Source of the DNA: Pseudodesulfovibrio sp.
GTDB lineage: Bacteria > Desulfobacterota > Desulfovibrionia > Desulfovibrionales > Desulfovibrionaceae
Length of the DNA: 64,000 nucleotides
Assembly: GCA_016342345.1 (NCBI GenBank)
Contig: JAEINO010000016.1
Coordinates: forward strand, 1 to 64,000
Reading direction: 5' to 3'
The position numbers and the translations under genes were made by a program. The notes under the pieces were generated by a model. That model made no database searches. It was given only the letters and a program-made list of their open reading frames with translations, and was not told the DNA's origin. Positions 1-9,325 of the stretch are shown one piece after another. Every line of letters begins with the position of its first letter. Position 1 is the stretch's first letter.

Positions 1-106
1 TGACCGAGCGAGTTTAACCGTTTACCTGAAAAGCAATGCGACCTTTGAATTCTCTACTGTAAAAGGACTTCAACGGCAAACTTACAAACCAACAAGGGGA
101 AGAATC

Positions 107-373
107 ATGGATCAAATCGATGCTATCCGCAAAAGGCAGCTCAGGTTCGCACTGGGCATAGGTATCCCTTATTTTACCTTTGTCATCTGCATTTTCCTGC
201 TTGTCTATCTTGCAAGCGCGACAATAACCCAGGTCAACATCCTGGGATTCCCTCTTCATTATTGGCTCGTGGCAGTTGCCATCTACCCCATCACCTGGGC
301 CCTGTTCATCTGGTACGTGAGAAAAGCAAATGCAATGGAAGACGAAATCGAAGCCAAGATAGGAGGAGAATAA
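107..373 (+). CDS. small membrane subunit of a sodium/solute symporter (DUF485/DUF4212 type)
   Basis: This 88-residue protein has two hydrophobic segments (about residues 17-38 and 48-68) and a charged C-terminal tail. Size, topology and the Gly-Phe-Pro-Leu between the segments fit the small partner proteins encoded before sodium:solute symporters (DUF485/YjcH or DUF4212). It is one base from the large symporter gene at 375, so the two are surely co-translated and probably form one inner-membrane unit. The start is an ATG after AAGGGGAAGAATC. Which of the two small-subunit families it belongs to cannot be settled by eye. Confidence 0.8.
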   Translation: MDQIDAIRKRQLRFALGIGIPYFTFVICIFLLVYLASATITQVNILGFPLHYWLVAVAIYPITWALFIWYVRKANAMEDEIEAKIGGE

Positions 374-374
374 G

Positions 375-1949
375 ATGGAAGTCGGATATCAGATACCAAT
401 CACCGCCCTGTTCCTGATCGGGTGCATGCTGGCGTTCACCATTGTCACGACATTCATGTTCCGCAAGCAGAAAACGTCCGCCGACTATTACCTGGCTGGC
501 AGAAAGGTCAACTCCTTCATCAATGCCTCAGCCATATCCTCGGACTATCTTTCCGCAGCATCCTTTCTTGGCGTTGCCGGTGTCTCATTTCTCTTTGGTT
601 TTGACGGCATCATCTACGCTCTGGGATTTTTTGTCGGATATATTGCCCTCCTGCTATTCCTGGCAAGCCCATTGCGCAAATTCGGTCGTTACACCGTGCC
701 TGATTTCGTGTCCGAACGGTTCCATTCCAAAAAAGCACGAATCCTTGGCGTCATCGGCGTCCTGTTCGTTTCGCTCTTTTACATGGCCCCCCAGATGCTT
801 GGCGCAGGCAAAGTCATGGGACTGCTCCTCAATCTGGAATACGGGACATCCATCATCATCATCGCCTGCATCATCACATTCTACGTTACAGTGGGTGGCA
901 TGAAGGCAACGACCGTCAACCAGTTAGTCCAATTCTGGATTCTGTTCGGTGCCATGTTCCTGCTCGCATTCATCCCCTTTGTGATAAAAGGATACACCTA
1001 TACTGATGTCGTCAGCTTCATTGCCACCTTCAAAGGTCCCGACCCGGAAACCGGGAAAATATTCGATGGTGCTGCATACATCAATCCGGCCTATTGGCTG
1101 ACCAACCTGAAAGACACTCTTTCCCTGCTGCTGGCCCTCATGTTCGGAACAGCAGGACTGCCACATATTCTGGTACGTTTTTACACTGCCCCGGACGGAA
1201 AAGCAGCCCGCAGAACTGTTATCTACGTGCTCCTTCTGATCGGCATGTTTTACATCCTGAGTCCCTACGTCGGCCATGTCATCCGCTACACCTACCTGCA
1301 AGGTGATGCCTTGGGCGTCAGTCCACACCTGATGAAATGGCTGGCCGCCAACGGCAAAAATCTGGCAGTTCCGGTCGCAGGCTCGCACTTCGGAGGACAG
1401 ATCCTGCTCGGCATTGTCGTGGCTGGAGCATTCGCAGCCATCCTGTCCACGGTCGCAGGCCTGATCATTGCCTGTGCCGGTGCCATTGGTCACGACCTTG
1501 TAGTCAACATCTTCAACCCGGACATGCCTGAACGTTCCCGCGTCAAGGTTGCCCGCATTGCTTCCGTCTTTGTCGGCCTGCTGGGCATTCCACTGGGATT
1601 CTGGGCAGAAAACATGCAGATAGCCATACTTGTCGGCCTTGCGTTTGCCATTGCTGCATCAACCTTCTTCCCGGTGCTCGTCATGGGTGTATGGTGGCCA
1701 AAAATGACCAAGAATGGCGCATGTGCCGGACTTATCATGGGTATTCTGGGATCATTTTTCATGATCCTCGCAAAAGACATGCTGCCGACATTCCTGCAAT
1801 TCAAGAATCCCGGCGGATTTGTCATGGTCCTCAGCTTCATCGCAATCTATTCGGTATCAAAGTTTGAGTATGCCACCAGAGGCGAAGATGCGCTGCCGCA
1901 CGACACAGCTGAAATCATGGCCATCCTCCATGGCCCGGAAAAGGCATAA
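375..1949 (+). CDS. sodium:solute symporter (SSS family, acetate/pyruvate-like)
   Basis: This 524-residue integral membrane protein of about 13 hydrophobic segments belongs to the SSS family (ActP/VC_2705 branch). The N-terminal part has the family pattern of a first helix followed by a tyrosine-rich DYYLAGR segment and a Ser/Ala-rich helix 2 (SAISSDYLSAASFLG), which forms part of the sodium site in this family. It probably imports a short monocarboxylate such as acetate, pyruvate or lactate by sodium symport. The substrate is inferred only from family and from the small subunit directly upstream. Length is normal and the reading frame intact. Confidence 0.85.
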   Translation: MEVGYQIPITALFLIGCMLAFTIVTTFMFRKQKTSADYYLAGRKVNSFINASAISSDYLSAASFLGVAGVSFLFGFDGIIYALGFFVGYIALLLFLASPLRKFGRYTVPDFVSERFHSKKARILGVIGVLFVSLFYMAPQMLGAGKVMGLLLNLEYGTSIIIIACIITFYVTVGGMKATTVNQLVQFWILFGAMFLLAFIPFVIKGYTYTDVVSFIATFKGPDPETGKIFDGAAYINPAYWLTNLKDTLSLLLALMFGTAGLPHILVRFYTAPDGKAARRTVIYVLLLIGMFYILSPYVGHVIRYTYLQGDALGVSPHLMKWLAANGKNLAVPVAGSHFGGQILLGIVVAGAFAAILSTVAGLIIACAGAIGHDLVVNIFNPDMPERSRVKVARIASVFVGLLGIPLGFWAENMQIAILVGLAFAIAASTFFPVLVMGVWWPKMTKNGACAGLIMGILGSFFMILAKDMLPTFLQFKNPGGFVMVLSFIAIYSVSKFEYATRGEDALPHDTAEIMAILHGPEKA

Positions 1950-1987
1950 CAATACAACAATCAAAACAAGCTTCCTTGAATCGAACA

Positions 1988-2023
1988 GGACGGGAGTTGC
2001 GCAAAATAGCGCGACTCCCGTCT
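1988..2023 (+). terminator. hairpin after the symporter gene
   Basis: The arms pair over about 14 bp (GACGGGAGT-GCGC with GCGC-ACTCCCGTC, one mismatch) around the loop AAAATA. It lies 40 bp after the stop codon. No downstream T-tract is present, so it may be a processing or RNA-stability hairpin rather than an intrinsic terminator. Confidence 0.55.
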
Positions 2024-2184
2024 GCTGGAGCATAGGATGAAGACACTCCAATTCACACAACTCGACACATCTCTGAAATTTCAATGAGGACTGATTGTTC
2101 AAATGAATCTTAAAGCAAGGCACAAAAAGAACGCAACACCAAACGCACTTCACGGCCGCGAACATATTTCGACGGAAACGACGA

Positions 2185-2216
2185 TCACCAGAACTAAAGG
2201 TGACCGTTTTTTTCAT
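2185..2216 (+). terminator. possible leader terminator/attenuator before the OFA transporter
   Basis: A short stem TCACC/GGTGA is followed by CCG and seven T. It sits 57 bp before the ATG at 2273, so it would act in the leader of that gene if transcription starts upstream. The stem is short and the call is weak. Confidence 0.3.
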
Positions 2217-2272
2217 ATTTGTTATCTGAAAACCGAGTACTATTACACTGCTTGTTCCAGAAAGAGGTATCC

Positions 2273-3547
2273 ATGAAAACTGAAAAGGTAATGAACCGCT
2301 GGTTCGTTGTACTAGGGGCAATTCTCGTTCAACTCTGTCTGGGCGCAATATACGCCTGGTCCGTTTTCACTCCGTCCCTCATGAAAGTGGGGTGGTCCAA
2401 AGTTCAAACACAAGTAGTCTTTGCCATTGGTCTGGCTGTGTTCGCAATAGTCATGGTCTGGGCCGGACGAAGACTTGCCGATTGGGGACCACGCAAACTG
2501 ATCTACACCAGCGGCCTCGTGCTTGGTGCTGGCTATGCCCTTGCGGGATTATTCGGCGGCTCGAATTTCTGGGCACTGCTCCTTTTCATCGGCATCATTG
2601 GAGGTGCTGGCATCGGCATCGGATACGTGGTCCCAATTGCCGTGGGCATGCGCTGGTTCCCAGACAAGAAAGGCATGATAACAGGACTGGCCGTGGCCGG
2701 ATTCGGTTTCGGGGCCATGGGATGGGTCAAACTGGCCGGTTCCTGGGGCCACCTCATTTCCACCCTTGGACTCTCATCCACCTTCATCATCTACGGCATT
2801 GCGTTCACCGTACTGGTCAGCATCGGCGGCATATGGATGGTTTTTCCTGCCCAAGACTGGCTCCCAAAAGGATATGAACCACCCACTTCCATTAACAATG
2901 GACACACAGCCTCGGACAACGCATTTGCCTACAGGGAAATGCTCGCAACACGCCAATTCTACTACATTTTCCTGACATTTGTTTTCAGTGCAGGTGCAGG
3001 GCTCATGTCCATTGGACTCATGAAGCTCTATCCCATGGAGGTCCTGCAAAAGGCTGGATACACCGTTAGCCAGGCCAGTGCCATCGCAGGCACGGCCATG
3101 GCTGTTTTCTTCAGTCTTGCCAATGGTATAGGTCGTATTGCCTGGGGCATGATGAGCGACCTCATGGGTCGAAAGACAGCGATAATCCTCATGACCGCCA
3201 CCCAGGGAATCTGCGTCATCGCCTTTCCAGCCATGGCAAGTAACGAAATCATCCTGTACGTGGGCGCAACCTTCATCGGTTTCAATTTTGGTGGGAACTT
3301 CGCACTATTCCCCACCATTACCGCTGACACATTCGGTGCAAAAAACGTTGGTCAAAACTATCCCTTCATCTTTCTTTCATACGGCGTTGGCGGCATTTTC
3401 GGCCCCATCCTCGGCGGAATACTCGGCGACATGGACAATTTCCCCTTGGCCTTCACCATTTGCGGCGTTCTCTGCATTGTTGGAACAATCCTGACATGGC
3501 AGGTTGTCCCGCCCCACCATGCCGTCCCCACTGATCAAGTGAAATAA
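2273..3547 (+). CDS. OFA-family MFS transporter (oxalate/formate antiporter-like)
   Basis: This 424-residue protein has about 12 membrane segments. The opening MNRWFVVLGAILVQLCLGAIYAWSVF and the following W-S-K-V-Q-TQ region are typical of the oxalate:formate antiporter (OFA) branch of the major facilitator superfamily, whose members carry small carboxylates such as oxalate, formate, pyruvate or lactate. The MFS loop 2-3 motif appears as AGRRLADWGPRK and the loop 8-9 version as GRIAWGMMSDLMGRK. The ATG at 2273 follows AGAAAGAGG and is preferred to an in-frame start 54 bp upstream. It stands alone, but the upstream monocarboxylate-type symporter suggests a local theme of organic acid transport. 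Confidence 0.85.
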   Translation: MKTEKVMNRWFVVLGAILVQLCLGAIYAWSVFTPSLMKVGWSKVQTQVVFAIGLAVFAIVMVWAGRRLADWGPRKLIYTSGLVLGAGYALAGLFGGSNFWALLLFIGIIGGAGIGIGYVVPIAVGMRWFPDKKGMITGLAVAGFGFGAMGWVKLAGSWGHLISTLGLSSTFIIYGIAFTVLVSIGGIWMVFPAQDWLPKGYEPPTSINNGHTASDNAFAYREMLATRQFYYIFLTFVFSAGAGLMSIGLMKLYPMEVLQKAGYTVSQASAIAGTAMAVFFSLANGIGRIAWGMMSDLMGRKTAIILMTATQGICVIAFPAMASNEIILYVGATFIGFNFGGNFALFPTITADTFGAKNVGQNYPFIFLSYGVGGIFGPILGGILGDMDNFPLAFTICGVLCIVGTILTWQVVPPHHAVPTDQVK

Positions 3548-3602
3548 CTCGACAACACATGCAGGACAGTGAAAGATTCAGGACACGGTAATCATTGGAG
3601 CC

Positions 3603-3631
3603 TTGACAGTTCCCCGGACCATACCTACTTA
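3603..3631 (+). promoter_or_regulatory. possible sigma-70 promoter for the Sm-like gene
   Basis: TTGACA at 3603-3608 is a perfect -35 box; 17 bp later lies TACTTA, a poor -10. It is about 180 bp before the GTG start at 3813. Weak call. Confidence 0.3.
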
Positions 3632-3812
3632 AGAAATCGATTCACTCAGAACATTACAAAGTCCATATTCAGACTGTTTAAAGAATGTCAGATGCATGAC
3701 GAAATTGAAACCATGGCCGATACGTGTTGAAATGCAAATTGGTTTGAACTTTCGAAATCAACGAAACAGATGACATTTCTATAACAGCCGGACAACACCA
3801 AGGAGCATATTA

Positions 3813-4136
3813 GTGAGCTATGACATCAGACTGGTAAAACTCGTCAGTGGTGATATGGTTGTCGGCAAATTCGACGAAGCCAACAATAAAATAGACGACC
3901 CCGCAACCATCCAGACCATGCCCACACAACAGGGAACACAGATGGTCCTGTTGCCCTTCGGTTATCCCTTTGATCAAGAAATGCACGGCCAGATTTCCAT
4001 GGAGCATGTCATATTCGAATACAAGGGCTGCCCCGAGGAACTGAAGACAAAATACATCGAAGCAACAACCAACATCTCCATGTCCAGCGGTGGCCTTGAT
4101 CTCAAGAGCTCACCCGGCGGTCTTGATCTGGGATAA
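3813..4136 (+). CDS. small Sm-like (LSm-fold) protein, function unknown
   Basis: This is a 107-residue protein starting at a GTG preceded by AAGGAG. The first 85 residues suggest a short Sm/LSm-like beta-barrel: LVKLVSGDMVVGKFDE reads as the first two strands (hydrophobic-x-G-x-hydrophobic-x-G-x-hydrophobic-D), and LLPFGYPF as a later strand. Small Sm-like proteins with a similar opening, a 'dPa.i' segment and an 'LPfg' segment occur in T4-like marine phages and in Desulfovibrio relatives; this is a remembered resemblance. The C-terminal tail (residues 90-107) is a Gly/Leu/Asp/Ser-rich repeat (SGGLDLKSSPGGLDLG). If it binds RNA, it would be a relative of Hfq, but no binding residues can be assigned. 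Confidence 0.7.
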   Translation: MSYDIRLVKLVSGDMVVGKFDEANNKIDDPATIQTMPTQQGTQMVLLPFGYPFDQEMHGQISMEHVIFEYKGCPEELKTKYIEATTNISMSSGGLDLKSSPGGLDLG

Positions 4137-4163
4137 TACAACACTATTATCAATTAAGTCATG

Positions 4164-4200
4164 AACGGGGTTGGTTCGCATGGACCACCCCCGTTTTTTT
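4164..4200 (+). terminator. intrinsic terminator after the Sm-like gene
   Basis: The arms ACGGGG-TTGG and CCACCCCCGT pair around CGCATGG and are followed by seven T. It lies 30 bp after the stop at 4136 and 26 bp before the radical SAM gene. Confidence 0.75.
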
Positions 4201-4225
4201 CCGTCCTTTTCACCACCACGAGACG

Positions 4226-6751
4226 ATGAAAGAACTCCTGCCCATACTACCCCGCCCATCCCGCTACCTGGGAAGCGAATGGGGTGCGACATACAAGGAC
4301 CCGTCCACCGTAACAGTTCGGTGCGCGCTCGCATTCCCAGACATGTACGAAGTAGGCATGTCCTACCTGGGCCAGAAAATTCTCTCCCAGGCAGTCAACA
4401 TCCATCCGCAATTCTGGGCCGAACGGGTATTCACTCCGTGCGAGGAAACAGCCGCCATAATGCGCGATCATGACGCACCATTAGCGACCATGGAATCGGA
4501 CACCCCCCTTGGTGAACTTGACGCCATTGCCTTCAGCCTCACCCACGAACTCTGCTATACCAACATCCTTTATTTACTCGACCTGGCGAACATTCCTTTC
4601 CGCACAGCTGATCGGGACGAAACACACCCGCTCATTCTCGCAGGTGGTGGCGCAACCTTCAACGCGGAACCCATGGCACCATTTTTCGACGCCATGGTTC
4701 TCGGTGATGGTGAAGAGGCTCTTCCGGAAATTCTCAAATACATTGAACAAGGCAAGCTAGAAAAAATTTCACGAAAGGAACTGCTGCACAGACTTATCAA
4801 CATACCAGGTATCTACGTCCCATCTTTCTTCGAGAGTAATGGTCCGGGGAAGCCTATCAAGCCACTTGTCAAAGGGTATGAGACTGTTGAAAAAGCCATG
4901 GTGGACGATCTGAACACCACAAATTTTCCCACAAATCAAACCGTACCCTTTGGCGCGATTCACGATCGCCTGACAATCGAAATAGCACGCGGATGCACCA
5001 GAGGTTGCCGCTTCTGTCAGGCGGGCATGATCTATCGCCCGGTACGCGAACGGTCTCTTGACAATCTGGACGAAATTCTGACCAAGGGTCTCGCTAAAAC
5101 CGGATATGAAGAGACCTCTCTGCTTTCCTTATCCACTGGAGACTTTTCCGCCCTAGACTCGCTTTTCACCAGAAGCTTTGACAAGTGTGCAGCCGAACAA
5201 ATTTCCATATCCCTGCCATCCCTGCGTGTCGGTTCACTGTCTGCCCCGATTATGGAACGCATCTCCTCCATCCGGCGCACTGGTGCAACCCTGGCCCCTG
5301 AAGCGGGCAGCCAGCGAATGCGCGATGTCATCAACAAGGGTATCAATGAAGAAGACCTGCTTGATCACGTCAGGCTGCTCTTCAAGAACGGCTGGCAGGG
5401 AGTCAAACTCTATTTCATGATCGGCCTCCCCACCGAAACAGATGAAGACCTCGACGCCATCGTGGATCTCTGTCTCAAGGTGCGCGATGCCGCAGGCAGT
5501 CACATCAAACGTCTTCAGGTCTCGGCAGCGGTATCTCCATTTGTGCCCAAGCCCCAAACGCCTTTCCAATGGGAACCTCAAATCCCATATGACGAAATAC
5601 GCCGCCGCATAGGCTATCTGCGTGATGAATTCCGACGTCACAAGCGAATCAACATCAAGTACCACGAACCTGAAATGACTTCGCTGGAAGGCGTATTCTC
5701 CCGTGGTGATCGGCGTCTGGCCGAAGTGGTTGAAAAAGCCTATGAAAACGGCGCTCTCTTTTCCAGTTGGAAAGACCATCTCAAGCTTGAACCGTACAAA
5801 GAAGCCATGGAAGATCTGGGCCTTTCCTGGGATGAATATATCGGCCCTCGTGATCCCGATGCCCCACTGCCATGGGACCATCTGTCCTGCGGCATAACAA
5901 AGAAATACCTGCTCAAGGAACATGAACGAGCTCTTTCAGGCACACAAACGGAAGATTGCCGTTACGCCGCTTGCCGCAACTGTGGCGTATGCGAATTTGA
6001 CGGTCATGTGTCCACGCTCACGTCCCAGTCCAAAAGCAAGGACATTCAACCCAAAATGGTCTTTACCGAACGCGATCAGGAATGCGAACAGCCACCATAT
6101 TCAATCGAAAAACCTGATCTTACCATCAAGGCAGCCCATTTCCGCCTCTGGTACGAAAAAAATGGCCCCGCTGCCTACCTGAGTCAGTTGGAACTCCAAG
6201 CCGTATTTGAACGAGCATTCAGACGAGCCAGGCTGCCCTTGAGTTTTTCAGCCGGATTCCACCCCATGCCGAAACTTTCGTTCGGCAAAGCACTTCCTGT
6301 TGGTGTTTCTAGTACTGCGGAATGGATAAACATTTTCTTGCGCGAAGACTTTAAACCGGCAGAAGTCGTCACGAGACTTATCCCGAACATGCCTCTCGGT
6401 CTCAAACCGCTCAAGGCAGACCGGTTGAACATGGGCAAAAAACAACTTCAATCGGTGGAAGAAGTGTTTGAGCTTCAACTACCAGAAGACATGAAGAAAC
6501 GAACAGAGCAATGGTCAGACTTCATGAACAAAAACGAATTCATGGTTGACAAGCGCACCAAGCGCGGCATGGCAAAGATGGACATTCGCCCCATTGTCAA
6601 AGAGCTAAGTGAAAACGAAAACAGCCTGACCATCGTATTTGACTGGCGAGAACAATACATAAGCCCCCTGGTTCTTTGCATGTCTGTCATGAAAGGCATT
6701 ACGCTACTCGACTTTACCCTGACAAAAACGGCACAGCACTTCGAAAAATAA
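4226..6751 (+). CDS. fused B12-binding/radical SAM protein with C-terminal DUF2344 domain
   Basis: This 841-residue cytoplasmic protein has an N-terminal cobalamin-binding-like region (about 20-235), a radical SAM core with the cluster motif CTRGCRFC (Cys257, Cys261, Cys264), and a Cys-rich segment near residue 575-585 (CRYAACRNCGVC). The C-terminal DUF2344 'radical SAM-linked' domain begins at about residue 635 (FRLWYEKNGPAAYLSQLE). These parts match the TIGR03960 and TIGR03936 families, which are often separate adjacent genes and are one polypeptide here. The reaction is not established, although tRNA/rRNA modification has been suggested for these families. The ATG at 4226 starts the conserved part (MKELLPILPRPSRYLG) and lies just after the upstream terminator. 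Confidence 0.85.
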   Translation: MKELLPILPRPSRYLGSEWGATYKDPSTVTVRCALAFPDMYEVGMSYLGQKILSQAVNIHPQFWAERVFTPCEETAAIMRDHDAPLATMESDTPLGELDAIAFSLTHELCYTNILYLLDLANIPFRTADRDETHPLILAGGGATFNAEPMAPFFDAMVLGDGEEALPEILKYIEQGKLEKISRKELLHRLINIPGIYVPSFFESNGPGKPIKPLVKGYETVEKAMVDDLNTTNFPTNQTVPFGAIHDRLTIEIARGCTRGCRFCQAGMIYRPVRERSLDNLDEILTKGLAKTGYEETSLLSLSTGDFSALDSLFTRSFDKCAAEQISISLPSLRVGSLSAPIMERISSIRRTGATLAPEAGSQRMRDVINKGINEEDLLDHVRLLFKNGWQGVKLYFMIGLPTETDEDLDAIVDLCLKVRDAAGSHIKRLQVSAAVSPFVPKPQTPFQWEPQIPYDEIRRRIGYLRDEFRRHKRINIKYHEPEMTSLEGVFSRGDRRLAEVVEKAYENGALFSSWKDHLKLEPYKEAMEDLGLSWDEYIGPRDPDAPLPWDHLSCGITKKYLLKEHERALSGTQTEDCRYAACRNCGVCEFDGHVSTLTSQSKSKDIQPKMVFTERDQECEQPPYSIEKPDLTIKAAHFRLWYEKNGPAAYLSQLELQAVFERAFRRARLPLSFSAGFHPMPKLSFGKALPVGVSSTAEWINIFLREDFKPAEVVTRLIPNMPLGLKPLKADRLNMGKKQLQSVEEVFELQLPEDMKKRTEQWSDFMNKNEFMVDKRTKRGMAKMDIRPIVKELSENENSLTIVFDWREQYISPLVLCMSVMKGITLLDFTLTKTAQHFEK

Positions 6752-6773
6752 TACAGATAGTATCAAAACTACG

Positions 6774-6825
6774 AAAGAACAAAGTCCGCACATACTTGAA
6801 AGTATGTGCGGACTTTGTTCTTTTT
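6774..6825 (+). terminator. perfect 23-bp terminator
   Basis: A 23-bp stem without mismatch (6774-6796 with 6801-6823) closes a TGAA tetraloop and ends in T's. The left arm also starts with A's, so it can act in both directions between the convergent radical SAM and lipoprotein genes. Confidence 0.9.
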
Positions 6826-6877
6826 CTGCACTCAAAAAAACTCGGACAGCCGACGAAAACCCATTTTTCAGAACCTA

Positions 6878-7294
6878 CTAGAAAAAACCGTCATCTCCAC
6901 TCACTTTGACACTGACCCGTTTATAAATTTCCACCTCTCCACCCGAAATCGACTTCATCTTGACCAACACATCGGTTATTCCTTTCATAAGTACCGAGAA
7001 CATATACACGACTCGCACCGTGCCTTCTTCGTCATACTCGAGATAGTGCTCCAATCTGAGCATGACAGGATCGAATGACGCACCTATCACCTCATATCCC
7101 TTGTCCGACGGGATACGCATATCCAATGCAAAGATTTCACCTTTCTCAAGAGAAACACTTGAATCATATTTATCATCAAGCACCAGTATTTCCGTTGGAT
7201 CAAAGCCTGTATCTTCCGAAAAAGGTACGCCGCAACCCGACAATATAAGAATAAAAACCACAATAAAACTAATTTTATCGAACAAACCGAACAT
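6878..7294 (-). CDS. small predicted lipoprotein, unknown function
   Basis: From the ATG at 7294 the product has 138 residues. Residues 1-20 form a lipoprotein signal with a lipobox-like LILSGC, which implies cleavage before Cys and lipid anchoring. The mature part is acidic and beta-rich; the pattern 'EKGEIFALDMRIPSDKGYEV' followed by a late 'VSVKV' strand faintly resembles chagasin-type (I42) inhibitors, but without the key motifs, so no function is assigned. An in-frame start 33 bp upstream would put 11 residues before the signal peptide and is less likely. The gene is convergent with the radical SAM gene and has no partner. Confidence 0.6.
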   Translation of the reverse strand: MFGLFDKISFIVVFILILSGCGVPFSEDTGFDPTEILVLDDKYDSSVSLEKGEIFALDMRIPSDKGYEVIGASFDPVMLRLEHYLEYDEEGTVRVVYMFSVLMKGITDVLVKMKSISGGEVEIYKRVSVKVSGDDGFF

Positions 7295-7524
7295 AATTCG
7301 CAACCCCAACCCTGCATCCAATTGCAAAGACGCTATTGTTAAATCCCCATGAAGAGTGTATTAAACATCTGTTTTCGTCCGTCTTTTATACAGCTATCCC
7401 AAGTTGAAGCAAATCTTCAGCATCGTGGCTTGCTGGACGAATTCTGATCCCCATTTGATTCTGGAGAGGTATGGTGAACGCCCACCTAAGGCGTACTTAC
7501 TCAAATTTATGGAGGAACCCACTT

Positions 7525-9147
7525 ATGAAACTGTCGATGCTCAAATCCACGGGCAAATACTCCCTGCTCCTTTTCACTCTTGTCGTATCTGCCATGCTGC
7601 TTGCTGGCTGCGGTAGTGAAGAGAAGAAGGATGCTGCCGAAAAAGCCGCGCCCGCAGCCCCTGAAAAAATTGTCCTGAAACTCGCAATGGACGCTGATCC
7701 GGTCTCCCTGGATCCCCATGTACAGCTGTCTGGCGGCATGCTCCAGTACTCCCACATGGTTTTCGATTCTCTCACTCGCTACGACAAAGACATGAATTTC
7801 GTCCCTCGTCTGGCCACCAAATGGGAACGCATTGATGACCTGACCATACGTTTCCACCTGCGCCAAGGAGTCAAGTTCCACAGCGGCAACGAATTCACCG
7901 CTGAAGATGTCGCCTTCACACTTGCTCGTCTCAAGACAAGTGAAGACTACAAAGGTCTCTTCGAGCCTTTTGAACCAGCCAAGGTCATTGACAAATACAC
8001 TGTTGATCTGATCACCAAGAAGCCCTATGGCCTGGTGCTCAACATGTCCACCTACATCTTCCCCATGGACAAGCAGTTCTATTCAGGAACTACTGACAAG
8101 GGAGTTGCCAAGGACCTGATCATCAAGACTGACTATTCCTTTGCCAATGAAAACGAATCCGGCACAGGTCCCTTTGTTGTCACCAGCCGTGAGCAGGGCG
8201 TAAAGACCGTCTTTACCCGCTTTGCCGATTACTGGGACAAGAGCGGCAACGTAGAAGAAATCGTCTTCAGCCCGATCAAGAACGACGCCACCCGCGTTGC
8301 AGCACTGCTCTCCGGCGATGTCGACTTCATCATGCCCGTTCCTCCCCAGGATCTTGAACGCATCAAGTCCACCGAAGGCCTGGAACTCGTGACCATGTCC
8401 GGCTCCCGCATCATCCTCATCCAGCTCAACGGCGAACGCAATCCTGCGCTGAAAGACCCCAAGGTCCGCCTGGCCATGGCCTATGCCTACAACAACGATG
8501 GCGTTGTTGACAAAATCATGAAAGGCTTTGCCACCGCCGCTGGTCAAATGAGCCCCAAAGGCTACGTTGGTTACGTACCTGAACTGAAACCCCGCTTCGA
8601 CCTGGACAAAGCCAAGGCCCTGATGGCTGAATCCGGCTATCCCAACGGCTTCGAATGCACCATGATCGCTCCCAACAACCGTTACGTGAACGATGAGAAG
8701 ATCTCCGAGGCATTCGTTTCCATGATGTCCAAGATCGGCATCACAGTCTCTTTGAAGACCATGCCCAAGGCTCAGTATTGGGATCAATTCGACGCTCAGG
8801 TTGCTGACGTCCAGTTGATCGGCTGGCATTCCGACACTGAGGACTCCGGTAACTTCTACGAGTTCCTGTCCATGTGCCGCAACAGCGAAACCGGCTACGG
8901 CCAGTATAACTCCGGCAGCTACTGCAACACCAAGGTTGATGAACTCACCCTGGCTGCCCAGGTTGAGACCGACCCGGCCAAACGCGCTGAATTGTGCCAA
9001 AGTGCTGAAAAGATCCAATACGACGAAGCCGGATTCCTGCCCATTCACTGGCAGAACCTGTCCTGGGCTTCCAAGAACAACATGAACACCGAAGACATCG
9101 TAAACGTCATGAACTTCCCGTACTTCGGAGACCTGATCATCAAGTAA
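7525..9147 (+). CDS. peptide-type ABC transporter substrate-binding lipoprotein (SBP_bac_5)
   Basis: This 540-residue protein starts at the ATG after GGAGG at 7511-7515. Residues 1-27 are a lipoprotein signal ending in the lipobox LLAGC, followed by a Lys/Glu/Ala-rich linker. The mature part fits solute-binding family 5: 'DADPVSLDPH' early, 'WERIDDLTIRFHLRQGVKFHSGNEFTAEDVAFTLAR', and 'RLAMAYAYNNDGVVDKIMKGFATAAGQ'. It captures di/oligopeptides or a similar solute in the periplasm and feeds the permease pair encoded next. A terminator-like hairpin lies just after it, as is usual where the binding protein must be made in excess over the permease genes. Confidence 0.9.
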   Translation: MKLSMLKSTGKYSLLLFTLVVSAMLLAGCGSEEKKDAAEKAAPAAPEKIVLKLAMDADPVSLDPHVQLSGGMLQYSHMVFDSLTRYDKDMNFVPRLATKWERIDDLTIRFHLRQGVKFHSGNEFTAEDVAFTLARLKTSEDYKGLFEPFEPAKVIDKYTVDLITKKPYGLVLNMSTYIFPMDKQFYSGTTDKGVAKDLIIKTDYSFANENESGTGPFVVTSREQGVKTVFTRFADYWDKSGNVEEIVFSPIKNDATRVAALLSGDVDFIMPVPPQDLERIKSTEGLELVTMSGSRIILIQLNGERNPALKDPKVRLAMAYAYNNDGVVDKIMKGFATAAGQMSPKGYVGYVPELKPRFDLDKAKALMAESGYPNGFECTMIAPNNRYVNDEKISEAFVSMMSKIGITVSLKTMPKAQYWDQFDAQVADVQLIGWHSDTEDSGNFYEFLSMCRNSETGYGQYNSGSYCNTKVDELTLAAQVETDPAKRAELCQSAEKIQYDEAGFLPIHWQNLSWASKNNMNTEDIVNVMNFPYFGDLIIK

Positions 9148-9183
9148 CGTCAATAGACACTTGCAATCGACCCGTAAGAATAA

Positions 9184-9221
9184 TAAAGGGGAACCCCGGC
9201 CTCAGTCGGGAGTTCCCCTTT
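9184..9221 (+). terminator. hairpin between binding protein and permease genes
   Basis: The arms AAAGGGGAAC-CCCG and CGGG-A-GTTCCCCTTT pair with one bulged A around GCCTCAGT. Only three T's follow the stem, so it may be a partial terminator or a 3'-end protecting hairpin that keeps the binding-protein transcript abundant. Confidence 0.65.
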
Positions 9222-9325
9222 AACTCAAAATTACCGCTTTACGAATGCTCAAGATTCAACCAGCTATGATCCTGACAGGCGTAGAGTTGTTCCGACACCA
9301 CATATCTAGATTTAAATGAGAAACC

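Larger units (their letters stand above)
1950..2272. other. intergenic region with two hairpins
   Basis: No convincing gene is seen. A GC-rich hairpin at about 1988-2023 (arms GACGGGAGT..GCGC / GCGC..ACTCCCGTC) follows the symporter gene and probably ends its transcript, although no T-run follows. A shorter hairpin with a T-run lies at about 2185-2216, in the leader of the next gene. Confidence 0.5.

Noticed and set aside
8083-9153. Open frame of 356 codons opposite the peptide-binding protein
   Set aside because: Antisense to a conserved solute-binding protein, with no domain and no ribosome site.
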